The position numbers and the translations under genes were made by a program. A model generated the notes under the pieces. That model was not told where the DNA came from, did not search any database, and saw only the letters and a list, made by a program, of their open reading frames with translations. From Actinomycetota bacterium (lineage in GTDB: Bacteria; Actinomycetota; Actinomycetes; Mycobacteriales; Mycobacteriaceae), in the NCBI GenBank assembly GCA_005787665.1, contig SYAB01000338.1, positions 1 through 13,468 on the forward strand: 13,468 nt of DNA. The letters run 5' to 3'. The number at the start of each line of letters is the position of its first letter. The stretch's first letter is position 1. Positions 1 through 7,709 of the stretch are shown piece by piece.

Positions 1-806
1 CCCGCCAGCGACGCGTCCCCCGCGCCGACGGTGCTGCGCGGCGTGATCGGCGGTGGTGTGGCCAGCCAGGCGCCACCGGCGTCGACCAACACCGCCCCGG
101 CCGGGCCGAGGGTGGCCAGCACCGCACCGACACCCCGGTCGACGAGTCGGCGCGCCGCGTCCACGACCGGCCCGGCATCACCCCGCGCCACCGCGTCCTC
201 CAGCGACGCGGGCGGCACCGCCGCTAGGCCGGCGAGTTCCTCGGAGTTCGGCTTGATGAGGTCCGGGGCGGCGTGCTCCAACCGGGCGGCCAGCGCCGTC
301 AGCGGCGCATCGGAGGTGTCCACCGCCACTGTGCAGCCGTGGGCCTTGAGCGCGGCCGTCATATCCGAGTACCAGCCCGGTGGCAGTCCGGGCGGCAGCG
401 ACCCGGAGAGCACCACCCAGTGCCCGGCCCGGGCCGACTGGATCACCGCCCACGCGAGGGCTTCCGCCTCGGCGGGGTCCAGCACGGCCCCGGGCTCGTT
501 GATCTTGGTCGTGGTGCCGTCGGCCTCGGTGATGGTGAGGTTCGTGCGGACCCCGCCGGCTATCGGTACGGCGCGAAAGATCACGCCCTGGGCCGCGAGA
601 CCCGCCAGGATCGGGTCGTGCTCGGCGGCCGGCAGCACCGCGGTCGTGTCCACGTCGGCCAGGGTCAGTGCTCGGGCCACGTTGACGCCTTTGCCGCCGG
701 GCTCGCTCGTCACCGAAACGACCCGGTGCACGGCGCCGCGGCGCAGCTCCTCGGGAAGGGTGACGGTGCGGTCGATACTCGGGTTGGGGGTGACTGTGAC
801 GATCAT
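1..806 (-). CDS. fruK: 1-phosphofructokinase (PfkB family), 3' end beyond window
   Basis: This enzyme phosphorylates fructose 1-phosphate at C6 with ATP to give fructose 1,6-bisphosphate, the cytoplasmic step after PTS uptake of fructose. About 268 residues are visible of a family length near 310-325; the reading frame stays open to base 1, so the C-terminus lies outside the window. Motifs in order are NPSIDRTV near residue 8, GGKGVNVAR near 38 (the PfkB substrate-binding signature), LSGSLPPG near 130, KPNSEEL in the middle, and the GAGD anion hole with its catalytic Asp close to the left edge. The ATG at 806 overlaps the regulator's stop as ATGA, and an AGGA ribosome site lies about 6 bases upstream, so translation is probably coupled. 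A fruA/ptsH pair would be expected next, beyond base 1. I am sure of the PfkB family and fairly sure of FruK, given the neighbouring ptsI. Confidence 0.92.
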   Translation of the reverse strand, partial: MIVTVTPNPSIDRTVTLPEELRRGAVHRVVSVTSEPGGKGVNVARALTLADVDTTAVLPAAEHDPILAGLAAQGVIFRAVPIAGGVRTNLTITEADGTTTKINEPGAVLDPAEAEALAWAVIQSARAGHWVVLSGSLPPGLPPGWYSDMTAALKAHGCTVAVDTSDAPLTALAARLEHAAPDLIKPNSEELAGLAAVPPASLEDAVARGDAGPVVDAARRLVDRGVGAVLATLGPAGAVLVDAGGAWLATPPPITPRSTVGAGDASLA

Positions 807-1579
807 GAATTGTCCTGGGCGATAACGACTTCCACACCTATCCGGGTGATCTCTTCCCGGTCGGCCGAGGACGCCTCGGAGTCGGTGACCAGAACATCGA
901 CCGATTCGATCGCGGCGAAGCTGATGAAGTCCTCCTGCCCGATCTTGGACGAGTCGGCGACGACGACGACGAAATTGGCGCAGCCGACCATCGCCCGCTT
1001 GACGGCGGCCTCCTCGGGATCAGGGGTCGACAGGCCGTGGCGGGCGCTGATCCCGTTGGCGCCGATGAAGGCGATGTCGACCCGCATCGACTCCAGTGTG
1101 CGGACGGCCTGCTCGCCGACAGCGGCCTGGGTCAACCCGCGCACCCGGCCACCGAGCAGTTGTAGGCGAACCGAACCGATGGCGGCCACCCGGGCGGCGA
1201 TGGGGACCGAGTTGGTGACCACCAGCAGGTCCCGGTCCGCCGGTAGCAGGGCGGCCACCCGGGCTGTGGTGGTGCCCGCGTCGAACAGCACGGTGGCATT
1301 GCGGGGCAGGAAATCGGTGGCGGCCCGAGCGATGGCCTGTTTGTGGGCCGACCGGGTCGCTTCCCGGGCATCGACACTGGGCTCCACCAGATGGAGTGCC
1401 CGAACCGGCACCGCTCCGCCGTGAACCCGGCGCAGCACCCCTGCCCGGTCCAGAACGGCCAGGTCGCGCCGCACCGTCTCGGTCGTCACGTCATAGGCCT
1501 GCGCGAGTTCGGCGACCGAGGCCCGTCCCCGGGACATCACCTGGGCGGCGATCGCCTGCTGGCGTTCCTCCGGGTACAC
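803..1579 (-). CDS. fruR: DeoR-family transcriptional regulator of the fructose PTS locus
   Basis: This is a 258-residue DNA-binding repressor of normal DeoR length. Residues 1-57 form the DeoR-type winged HTH, with VAELAQAYDVTTETVRRDL as the helix-turn-helix and the RRVHGGA wing behind it. Residues about 75-235 form the sugar-phosphate-sensing domain related to ribose-5-phosphate isomerase, with the FDAGTTT loop, VVTNSVPIA, LGGRVRG and VVADSSKIG. The start is a GTG at 1579, chosen because MYPEERQQ-type openings are typical of the family and a GAGG lies about 5 bases upstream. It overlaps fruK by 4 bases and diverges from ptsI. By family knowledge the inducer is probably fructose 1-phosphate or fructose 1,6-bisphosphate; that is inference. 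The symbol rests on context, not on a specific sequence match. Confidence 0.88.
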   Translation of the reverse strand: MYPEERQQAIAAQVMSRGRASVAELAQAYDVTTETVRRDLAVLDRAGVLRRVHGGAVPVRALHLVEPSVDAREATRSAHKQAIARAATDFLPRNATVLFDAGTTTARVAALLPADRDLLVVTNSVPIAARVAAIGSVRLQLLGGRVRGLTQAAVGEQAVRTLESMRVDIAFIGANGISARHGLSTPDPEEAAVKRAMVGCANFVVVVADSSKIGQEDFISFAAIESVDVLVTDSEASSADREEITRIGVEVVIAQDNS

Positions 1580-1602
1580 GGCACCTCGACTCGATCGGAC
1601 AA

Positions 1603-1643
1603 TGTGGTTTTATACACACTTTGTGTGGATATGTGTTGTTTTA
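1603..1643. promoter_or_regulatory. Candidate DeoR/FruR operator region between fruR and ptsI
   Basis: An AT-rich patch stands out from the surrounding GC-rich DNA. It holds an inverted repeat CACAC-TTT-GTGTG at 1615-1627. It also holds a direct repeat, TGTGGTTTTA at 1603-1612 and TGTTGTTTTA at 1634-1643, matching in 9 of 10 bases and spaced 31 bases apart, about three helical turns. On the minus strand a TATAAA (1614-1609) could be the -10 box of fruR-fruK, so a repressor bound here would cover it. The repeats are seen directly; the assignment to the DeoR protein is inferred from position. I found no convincing -10 box for ptsI. Confidence 0.55.
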
Positions 1644-1688
1644 CCGCCGCACCTGTGCCGGTGTCAACGGTTTGTTGTAATCCAGGTC

Positions 1689-3365
1689 ATGACCAAGCCA
1701 CAAACCTCTGTGCTGAGCGGGGTCCCGGTGGTCCCCGGCGTCCGCTTCGCCCCCGTGATCCGGGCTAATCGCCTGCCGTCGATCGACGATCTGGCACCGG
1801 GTGGCGACCTGCCCGAGCCGGAGCGTCCCGAGGAGGTGGCACGGTTCGGCGCCGCTGCCGCCGCGGTGGCCCAGCGACTGCGCGAGCGTGCCGCCGAGGC
1901 CACCGGTGCGGCCGCGGAGGTGCTGACCGCCACCGCCCAACTCGCGCAGGATCGGGCCTGGCTGGGCTCGGCGGAGAACGCCATCAAGGCGGGCAGGCCC
2001 GCGGTACGGGCGACCGCGGATGCGGCCGCGCAGTTCATCGAGATGTTCACCAAGATGGGCGGCCTGATGGCCGAGCGGGTGACCGACCTCAAGGACATCC
2101 GCGACCGGGTCATCGCCGAACTCGCCGGGCTACCGGAACCGGGTGTGCCCGAGCCCGCGGAACCGTCGATCCTGTGCGCCGAGGATCTCGCCCCGGCCGA
2201 CACCGCGGGTCTTGACCCGCACCGCGTCGTCGGGTTGGCCACCACCCTGGGCGGGCCGACCAGCCATACGGCGATCATCGCGCGCCAGTTGGGAATCCCG
2301 TGCGTGGTCGCGGTGCACGGCCTCGACGAGGTCGCCGTGGGGACCATGGTGCTGCTGGACGGCAATCGCGGAACCGTGACGATCAACCCCGACCGGGCCG
2401 ATGCCGCGGCGGCGGTCGCGGCGGCCGACGTCGCGGCGGCCGCCATGGCGGGCTGGACCGGACCGGGCGCCACCGCCGACGGCCACCCGGTCTCGATCCT
2501 GGCCAACGTGGCCGACGGCTCGGCCGCCCGGGCCGCCCGTCAGGCGCCGGGGGAGGGTGTCGGCCTGTTCCGCACCGAACTGTGTTTCCTGGATCGCGAC
2601 AGCGAGCCCACGGTCGACGAGCAGGCCGCGATCTACGCCGAGGTGCTCGAGGCCTTCGCGGGGCAGAAGGTGGTGATCCGCACCCTTGACGCCGGATCCG
2701 ATAAGCCGCTGAAGTTCGTCACCAACCCCGAAGAGGCTAATCCGGCGCTGGGCGTCAGGGGTTTCCGGATCGTGGCGATCGACGCCGACCTGGTGGCCCG
2801 CCAACTCGACGCGATCGCGGCGGCGGCACAGCGGACGGGCAACGCGCCGTGGGTGATGGCGCCGATGATCGCCACCGCCGACGAGGCCCGCCAGTTCGCC
2901 GAACTGGCCCGCGAGCGTGACCTGCACCCCGGGGTGATGATCGAGGTGCCCGCGGCGGCTTTGCTGGCCGACCGGATCCTCGAGCACGTCGAGTTCCTCT
3001 CGATCGGCACCAATGACCTGGCGCAGTACACGATGGCGGCCGACCGGATGTCGGCGGATCTGGCGACCCTCACCGACCCGTGGCAGCCCGGCGTGATCGC
3101 CCTGGTGGCCCAGACCGCCCGGGCCGGCGCGGCCGTCGGGAAGCCGGTCGGGGTGTGCGGCGAGGCGGCGGCCGACCCCTTGCTGGCGTGTGTCCTGACC
3201 GGCCTGGGGGTGACATCGTTGTCGGCGGCGGCATCCGCGGTCACCCCGGTCGGCGCCAAACTGGCATCGGTGACCCTGCAGCAGTGCCGGGACGCCGCCG
3301 AGGCGGTGCTGGAGACCGCCGGACCCGCGGAGGCGCGCACGGCGGCGATGGATGTTCTGGGCTGA
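1689..3365 (+). CDS. ptsI: Phosphoenolpyruvate-protein phosphotransferase (PTS enzyme I)
   Basis: Enzyme I takes phosphate from phosphoenolpyruvate and passes it to HPr, starting the PTS phosphorelay in the cytoplasm. The protein has 558 residues, slightly shorter than the usual 570-575. GVPVVPGV near residue 11 opens the N-terminal domain. GGPTSHTAI carries the phosphorylated His193 (E. coli His189). The PEP-binding barrel follows, with FRTELCF (Arg295), VIRTLDAGSDKP, PALGVRGFR, the metal-binding GVMIEVPAA, SIGTNDLAQY, and GVCGEAAADP with the acid/base Cys490 (E. coli Cys502). All key residues are present. An alanine-rich linker spans residues about 238-256. The ATG at 1689 is chosen because the frame upstream encodes an unconserved hydrophobic and cysteine-rich stretch that would run through the operator. 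The ribosome site is weak (AGG only 2 bases away), so the start is a little uncertain. The stop lies 6 bases from the convergent transporter. Confidence 0.95.
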   Translation: MTKPQTSVLSGVPVVPGVRFAPVIRANRLPSIDDLAPGGDLPEPERPEEVARFGAAAAAVAQRLRERAAEATGAAAEVLTATAQLAQDRAWLGSAENAIKAGRPAVRATADAAAQFIEMFTKMGGLMAERVTDLKDIRDRVIAELAGLPEPGVPEPAEPSILCAEDLAPADTAGLDPHRVVGLATTLGGPTSHTAIIARQLGIPCVVAVHGLDEVAVGTMVLLDGNRGTVTINPDRADAAAAVAAADVAAAAMAGWTGPGATADGHPVSILANVADGSAARAARQAPGEGVGLFRTELCFLDRDSEPTVDEQAAIYAEVLEAFAGQKVVIRTLDAGSDKPLKFVTNPEEANPALGVRGFRIVAIDADLVARQLDAIAAAAQRTGNAPWVMAPMIATADEARQFAELARERDLHPGVMIEVPAAALLADRILEHVEFLSIGTNDLAQYTMAADRMSADLATLTDPWQPGVIALVAQTARAGAAVGKPVGVCGEAAADPLLACVLTGLGVTSLSAAASAVTPVGAKLASVTLQQCRDAAEAVLETAGPAEARTAAMDVLG

Positions 3366-3371
3366 TCCGTG

Positions 3372-5495
3372 CTACGGCACGGCCGGCGCCGGGTAGAGCA
3401 ACTCCAGTTCGCCGACATTCGCGGCGGCGGTGACCAGGGGCAGCGCCGCGGCGGCCGCCAGTTCACCGGGCCGGGCCTCGGACCGCAGCGCGATGACGAA
3501 CTCGTCGCTGATCGCCGGAAGCGGCTCGGTCACCTCGCCGTCAAGCCGGGCAGACACCGCCGCGGTGTGATCCTCCAACACCCGGCGGGCGCGCGGGTAG
3601 ACCCCGATGGGCGGCGGCACGATGTCGGCGATGACGTCCCCGGCGTTACGCACCCGGGGTATCTCGTTGGCGGTGTCCAGCAACTCCGGGTCGATGGCCC
3701 CCGCGTTCTCCGACAGATAGTCGTGCACGGCGTCGCCGTAGGTGCGAATCGCGACGAGCGTCTCCCGGCTCAACGCGCTGACCGCGTCGTCGGCCTGTTC
3801 GGAGGCTCCCCGGGTGACCCTGGCCACGGCGGCGGTGAGGTATTTCGAGCCGACCGCCAGCGCGCCGTCGATCGCGCGCCGCACCGCCGCGGCGCCGCCC
3901 CGCGGCCATAGCAACACCGAGACCACCATCCCGACCGATGCGCCGACCAGGATGTCCTCCAGCCGGGCGAATCCGACCTGCCACCCGGTCGGCTGCATCA
4001 GGTTGAAGACGATGAGAACCATCATGGTGAACAGCGCCTGGCCGGCGGTGAACGAGCCGACCCGCGACACGTAGCTTGAGCCGAAGGCCACCAGGGGGAG
4101 CAGCGTCCACAGCACCGGCGGATCCACCCCGAGGACGGCGATGACGAGGGCACCGATCACGATCCCGATGGTGGTGCCTACCACGGTCCGGACGACCGTG
4201 GTCCCCGTCGTCGCGGCACTGCTGCGCAGCACCGACAACGCGCCCAGCACCACCCAGGGCGCATTGGGGACCGGGAAGACGAAGGTCACCGTGACCGCGA
4301 GCGCCAGCGCCAACCCGGTGCGCAAACTGTTCATCACGGTGATCGACCGGGTGCTCAGGTATCCGCCGAGTGCGGCGAACGCGGTCCGCTTCGAGGGAAC
4401 CCGGTCGGCCACCCCGGTCTCGGGTAACTGCAGGCCCAGCAGTTTGGCCCACACCGGGCGGCCGTCGACCGCCGCCGCGTAGGCGATGGTGCTGCCGGTC
4501 AGACCGATGGTCGCGCTCATGGTGCGCCGACTGAACAACATCCTGCCGAGTTCGACCGCCGCGGCGTCGTCGGGTTCGGCGAGGATGGCGTCGATATCCG
4601 CCCGGTAGCGGCGCATCGCCGTTCCGCGGTGCGCGATGACAGCGTCGGTCAGGTCGGCGTCTGCGCCGGCCTGCTCCGGTCCGGACAGTGTCTGGGCGCA
4701 ACGTCGCAGTAACCGGACACCAGAGGCGGCCATCGGGCCCAGGAGCCGTCCGGTCTCGGCGTCCACCCGCTCGCTCAGCCACTGCAGGTTGGAGATCACC
4801 CGGATCAGCGAGCGGCTGCCTGCGGTCAAGGCGACCGGTCGAAAGGCGTTGCTCATGAACTCTTTCCGCAAATCCGCCATCGCGGCGGCCAACTCCTCCG
4901 CCGATGGGGAGGACCCTTCGATCCGGTCGGCCAGCGCAGCGCACACGCGGGCGGCCTGTCGGCGCAACTCGCTGTGGTACCGGGGCGGGAACACCAGTAA
5001 CGCGGCCGGCACACAGACGGCCAGTGCGATGAACCAGCCGAGCAGCCGGTCGGCCAGCGGTCCGGGCGGCCGGATGCACACCGGCAGGATGAACGTCATC
5101 AGCGTCGCGCGCTGGCCCGCCGCGACCACGTCGCTGAGCAGTCCGAGGAAGACCACCAGCGCGCCGACGAGAAAAGACAGCGGCACCGCCACCCACGGGT
5201 GCGGGGCCGCCACGGTGGCCACCGAGATCAGGATCGTTCCGATGACGGCCAGCACGCCGTAAGCCAGTGCCCGGGTCGCGGTTGTGCCCGGAAAGTCGGC
5301 CGCGATCAGTAGCGCGATGGCGCCGACGAGGGCGAAAACCGGTGTCTGGGTGTCACCGGCGACCGCGAAGCCAATCGCGGCCGCGACGGGGATGAAGATC
5401 GCCGCGCGCAGAGCTCGGCGGGCGGCGTCGCCCTTGGGGTCACGCTCCTGGATCAGGGTCAGCGCCCGCCGAGTCAGTTCGGCGGGGTTGAGCAT
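3372..5495 (-). CDS. FUSC-family membrane transporter (aromatic acid exporter-like)
   Basis: This is a 707-residue inner-membrane protein with the two-bundle FUSC layout. Residues about 30-170 form a first membrane bundle. Residues about 171-385 are a charged cytoplasmic part. Residues about 386-530 form a second bundle of FUSC_2 type, with PWVVLGALSVLRSSAATTGTT followed by RTVVGTTIG, the family's most recognisable stretch. Residues about 531-707 form a soluble tail. Relatives include the fusaric acid resistance and AaeB p-hydroxybenzoate efflux families, so export of aromatic or other organic acids is the likely role; the substrate cannot be read here. The ATG at 5495 is preferred over an upstream in-frame start at 5963, because the added 156 residues overlap the sulfatase and are arginine/proline-rich shadow sequence. 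It lies 44 bases after the sulfatase on the same strand and is probably in its operon. Confidence 0.85.
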   Translation of the reverse strand: MLNPAELTRRALTLIQERDPKGDAARRALRAAIFIPVAAAIGFAVAGDTQTPVFALVGAIALLIAADFPGTTATRALAYGVLAVIGTILISVATVAAPHPWVAVPLSFLVGALVVFLGLLSDVVAAGQRATLMTFILPVCIRPPGPLADRLLGWFIALAVCVPAALLVFPPRYHSELRRQAARVCAALADRIEGSSPSAEELAAAMADLRKEFMSNAFRPVALTAGSRSLIRVISNLQWLSERVDAETGRLLGPMAASGVRLLRRCAQTLSGPEQAGADADLTDAVIAHRGTAMRRYRADIDAILAEPDDAAAVELGRMLFSRRTMSATIGLTGSTIAYAAAVDGRPVWAKLLGLQLPETGVADRVPSKRTAFAALGGYLSTRSITVMNSLRTGLALALAVTVTFVFPVPNAPWVVLGALSVLRSSAATTGTTVVRTVVGTTIGIVIGALVIAVLGVDPPVLWTLLPLVAFGSSYVSRVGSFTAGQALFTMMVLIVFNLMQPTGWQVGFARLEDILVGASVGMVVSVLLWPRGGAAAVRRAIDGALAVGSKYLTAAVARVTRGASEQADDAVSALSRETLVAIRTYGDAVHDYLSENAGAIDPELLDTANEIPRVRNAGDVIADIVPPPIGVYPRARRVLEDHTAAVSARLDGEVTEPLPAISDEFVIALRSEARPGELAAAAALPLVTAAANVGELELLYPAPAVP

Positions 5496-5539
5496 GGCTG
5501 GATCGTAGATCCCCGGTCCGCGGTGGGTACGCCGCGCCC

Positions 5540-6991
5540 TCAACCGGCGACGCCGGCCAGATCGGGCGATCTGCGGGCGCGCCGATTCCACAGCCATCCC
5601 AGAACGTCGCCGAGCGTGCTGTCCGGATTGGCCAAGTCGACGGTGTCGGCGCCGATCTCCGATGCGATCAGCTCGTCGAGCCGACGGTCGAGATCGGTGA
5701 TGAGGCATTCGTCGCGCGTGCCGGTCGGCGGGTGCGTCAGGTTGCACAACTCCGCGGGATCCTCGACCCGGTCGTAGAGTTCGAGGTCGGCCGCGGCGCG
5801 GCCGAGGCCTTGCTCGCCAGGACGGAAGTAGCGGCCGTACTTGTGCGTCTCGGTGATGATGCCTCGCAGGAATCCGCGGTGCGGGCCGGCCGGGCCGATG
5901 CTGGAGAAGGCGTCGCTGGTGACCAGGACTGCTTCGCGTACCGGCCGGTCCGGTTGGGACCACAATGGGCTCAGATCGCGGCCGGGCAGCGGCTGGGTCC
6001 CGGATCGGTCGGCCTTCACGCCGGCCACCGACAGCAATGTGGGGACCAGGTCCACGGCTCCGGAGAGTCGGGTGGTGCAGGTGCCCGCCGGGATCGTGCC
6101 GGGCCAGGCCATCGTCAGTGGCACCTGGGCGTTCTCCCGGTAGAGGTTGGCCGCCTTCTGGCGCAGCCCGTGGGCGCCGGCGAGATCGCCGTGGTCGGAG
6201 GTCGCCAGCACCAGGGTGTTCGCCTCCGCGCCGGAGGCCGCCAGGGCGTCCAAGACGGTGCCGAGGTGGCGGTCGACCTCACGTTGCAGGTCGATGTAGG
6301 CATTGATCAGCATCCGCCAGGCCCGCTCGTCGCGGACGATCCCGCCGGTGACGTCGCAGGTGATCTTCCAGTAGCGCTGGGTGATCGGTTTGGTGGCCAG
6401 GTCGTCGTTGAAGTTCGGCGGAAGCGCAGCGCCATGGTCGTTCACCCGCGGTTTGCGGAACCTGGGGTAGAGCATGATGTCGTGCGGGTTGACGAAGGAA
6501 CACACCAGCAGCCAGGGCTGAGAGTCGTTGGCGTGACGGGTGATCCAGCCGGCCGCCTCCCGTGCCGTCCGCCCGTCGATGAAGTGACCGAGGTAGGGGG
6601 TGCCGTGTGTGTCCGGACCGCGCCAGTCGTGGAAACCGTACTGGCGCAGATCATCCCGACGGGATGCGCCGCCCAGGTGCCACTTGCCCAGATATGCGCA
6701 GCGATAGCCCTGCAGACCCAGCAGGTGCCCGATGGTCGGAATCCGCGGGCTCAGCGGCTGCTGCCAGCCGAAATTGATGTTGTCGAACATCGCCGTCGAG
6801 GCGGCGTGCCGGCCTGTCAGGATGGTCGCCCTGCTCGGGGTGCACGGAAAGGTGTGGACGTGGTGATTGGTGAGACGCATTCCGCGCTCGCCGAGCTTCT
6901 CCCGGTGAGGGAAGCGGACGTGGTCGGGGAACCAGACCCGCTCCCGTTCCTCGTCGGTCAGCAGCAGCAGGATGTTGGGGCGATCGGTCAT
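5540..6991 (-). CDS. Type I (formylglycine) sulfatase, probably cytoplasmic
   Basis: This 483-residue enzyme of the alkaline phosphatase/sulfatase superfamily hydrolyses a sulfate ester to alcohol plus sulfate. The signature CTPSR at residues 50-54, followed by ATILTGR, contains Cys50, which a formylglycine-generating enzyme would convert to the catalytic aldehyde. GKWHLG at 102-107 supplies Lys103 and His105, NPHDI follows, and SDHGD supplies metal ligands Asp266 and His267. The N-terminus reads PNILLLLTDEERERV: Asp13 is kept as a metal ligand, but the usual second Asp is Glu14. No signal peptide is visible, so the substrate must enter the cell or be made inside. The ATG at 6991 overlaps the TetR stop as ATGA. 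A longer frame opens at 7459 but only covers the TetR gene in another phase. Substrate is unknown; an aromatic sulfate is a guess from the adjacent FUSC transporter. Confidence 0.9.
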   Translation of the reverse strand: MTDRPNILLLLTDEERERVWFPDHVRFPHREKLGERGMRLTNHHVHTFPCTPSRATILTGRHAASTAMFDNINFGWQQPLSPRIPTIGHLLGLQGYRCAYLGKWHLGGASRRDDLRQYGFHDWRGPDTHGTPYLGHFIDGRTAREAAGWITRHANDSQPWLLVCSFVNPHDIMLYPRFRKPRVNDHGAALPPNFNDDLATKPITQRYWKITCDVTGGIVRDERAWRMLINAYIDLQREVDRHLGTVLDALAASGAEANTLVLATSDHGDLAGAHGLRQKAANLYRENAQVPLTMAWPGTIPAGTCTTRLSGAVDLVPTLLSVAGVKADRSGTQPLPGRDLSPLWSQPDRPVREAVLVTSDAFSSIGPAGPHRGFLRGIITETHKYGRYFRPGEQGLGRAAADLELYDRVEDPAELCNLTHPPTGTRDECLITDLDRRLDELIASEIGADTVDLANPDSTLGDVLGWLWNRRARRSPDLAGVAG

Positions 6992-7551
6992 CGCGGCGGG
7001 ACTCCGGCGAATCGGCCGGACTCGAGGAGTTCGAGAATCTGGCCCGCGGCCCACTCGTAGATTCTCGGGTTCCGTTCCAAGGTCGCCTGCTCGTAACCCA
7101 CCAGGAGGTAGACCGACCAGTCCGCGAAGACCTCCGCTTGGCGTTCGTCCTCGACGATCTCCATGGCGTAGTCGTAACAGACTTTGAACCGCTGGCGGTC
7201 CACCTCGACCTGCACGGCGTGGACCTCCGGATCCACCGAACTCCAGGCTCGGATGGCCGCCTCGGCGCTGTGCGGCAGTGAGAGAACCGAGGCGATGATC
7301 ACCTGCATGCGCTCGCGCGGATCGCTGTGCCGGGCGAACATCTCGGCAAGCCGGTCGGTGCGGTCCTGCTTCCAATACCCGATCAGGCCCCGGGTGTAGG
7401 CGCCCCAACTGGTGAAGTAGTGGTAGAACGATCCCGTCGTCACGCCCAGACGGCTGCACACCTCCGCGAGCTTGAGCCCGCCGAAGCCCAGGTCGGCAAG
7501 GATCTCGATGCCGGTCTCGAAATAGGAATCCCGGGCCGCGACGATGGGCAT
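6988..7551 (-). CDS. TetR-family transcriptional regulator
   Basis: This is a 187-residue protein of typical TetR length. The N-terminal DNA-binding domain covers about residues 5-50, with LKLAEVCSRLGVTTGSFYHYF (split HTH, residues about 26-46) ending in the SFYHYF stretch characteristic of the family. The remaining alpha-helical C-terminus is the ligand-binding and dimerisation part and does not identify the ligand. It overlaps the sulfatase by 4 bases, so it very likely controls that gene and the FUSC transporter. It also diverges from a methyltransferase gene. I see no good ribosome site just before the ATG at 7551, but a TAATCT -10-like box sits at the right distance for a leaderless transcript. 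The ligand may be a substrate or product of the sulfatase, which is inference. Confidence 0.88.
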   Translation of the reverse strand: MPIVAARDSYFETGIEILADLGFGGLKLAEVCSRLGVTTGSFYHYFTSWGAYTRGLIGYWKQDRTDRLAEMFARHSDPRERMQVIIASVLSLPHSAEAAIRAWSSVDPEVHAVQVEVDRQRFKVCYDYAMEIVEDERQAEVFADWSVYLLVGYEQATLERNPRIYEWAAGQILELLESGRFAGVPPR

Positions 7552-7559
7552 AAGGACAG

Positions 7560-7565
7560 AGATTA
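7560..7565 (-). promoter_or_regulatory. Candidate -10 box for leaderless TetR transcript
   Basis: TAATCT on the minus strand fits the mycobacterial TAnnnT -10 consensus. Its 3' end lies 8 bases before the A of the TetR ATG at 7551, so transcription could begin at or within a base or two of the start codon. Leaderless mRNAs are common in mycobacteria. No clear -35 box was found, which is also usual there. Confidence 0.4.
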
Positions 7566-7690
7566 GGCCTCCCGCGTCTCCGGCGGATCAGGACGGCTCA
7601 GCCCGTCGACACCGATCGTCCGGGAAGAAGGCCGGAAAGAACTGTTGCCCCCGACCCGGCCGGTGTGGCCCCTCACCGACAGCTAGCCCG

Positions 7691-7707
7691 CCTAACTTTT
7701 CGTTAGG
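7691..7707. promoter_or_regulatory. Inverted repeat CCTAAC-N5-GTTAGG, candidate TetR operator
   Basis: This is a perfect 6-base-arm inverted repeat with a 5-base AT-rich centre (TTTTC) in the divergent gap between the TetR gene and the methyltransferase gene. The size fits a TetR-dimer operator. Its right arm overlaps TAGGAT (7704-7709), a TAnnnT -10 candidate for the methyltransferase, so binding would block that promoter. It sits about 140 bases from the TetR start, so control of the TetR operon from this site is less certain. The repeat is observed; the protein that binds it is inferred. Confidence 0.6.
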
Positions 7708-7709
7708 AT
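7704..7709 (+). promoter_or_regulatory. Candidate -10 box of the methyltransferase gene
   Basis: TAGGAT matches TAnnnT and would place the transcript start near 7716, giving a leader of about 27 bases. That leader contains a strong AGGGGAG ribosome site at 7729-7735, 7 bases before the ATG. No -35 box is evident. It overlaps the right arm of the inverted repeat. Confidence 0.4.

Noticed and set aside
273..1424. 383-residue open frame on the plus strand
   Set aside because: It crosses both fruK and the DeoR gene on the opposite strand, and the translated sequence is low in complexity without motifs.
1671..1680. Possible third copy of the TTGTT-rich repeat before ptsI
   Set aside because: It matches the other two copies poorly and is out of helical phase, so I do not count it as an operator half-site.
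1602..1688. N-terminal extension of ptsI from an ATG at 1602
   Set aside because: The extra residues are hydrophobic and cysteine-rich, unlike any enzyme I, and the frame would run through the operator repeats. The GVPVVPGV start of the enzyme follows closely after the ATG at 1689.
2401..2455. GCG/GCC-rich repeat inside ptsI
   Set aside because: It encodes the alanine-rich helical linker between the phosphohistidine and PEP-binding domains of enzyme I and is not a DNA repeat element.
5496..5963. Extension of the FUSC protein to an 863-residue form
   Set aside because: The added 156 residues are Arg/Pro-rich and lie antiphase within the sulfatase coding sequence on the same strand, which has intact motifs there.
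5732..7060. 442-residue open frame on the plus strand
   Set aside because: It is antisense to the sulfatase and results from GC-rich third positions; the translation is Gly/Arg-rich with no recognisable domain.
6992..7459. Longer sulfatase starting at 7459
   Set aside because: The extension lies in another phase of the TetR gene; the sulfatase fold begins with the PNILLLLTDE strand right after the ATG at 6991.
7682..7687. GCTAGC palindrome near the TetR control region
   Set aside because: A six-base palindrome is expected by chance at this length and lacks extension on either side.
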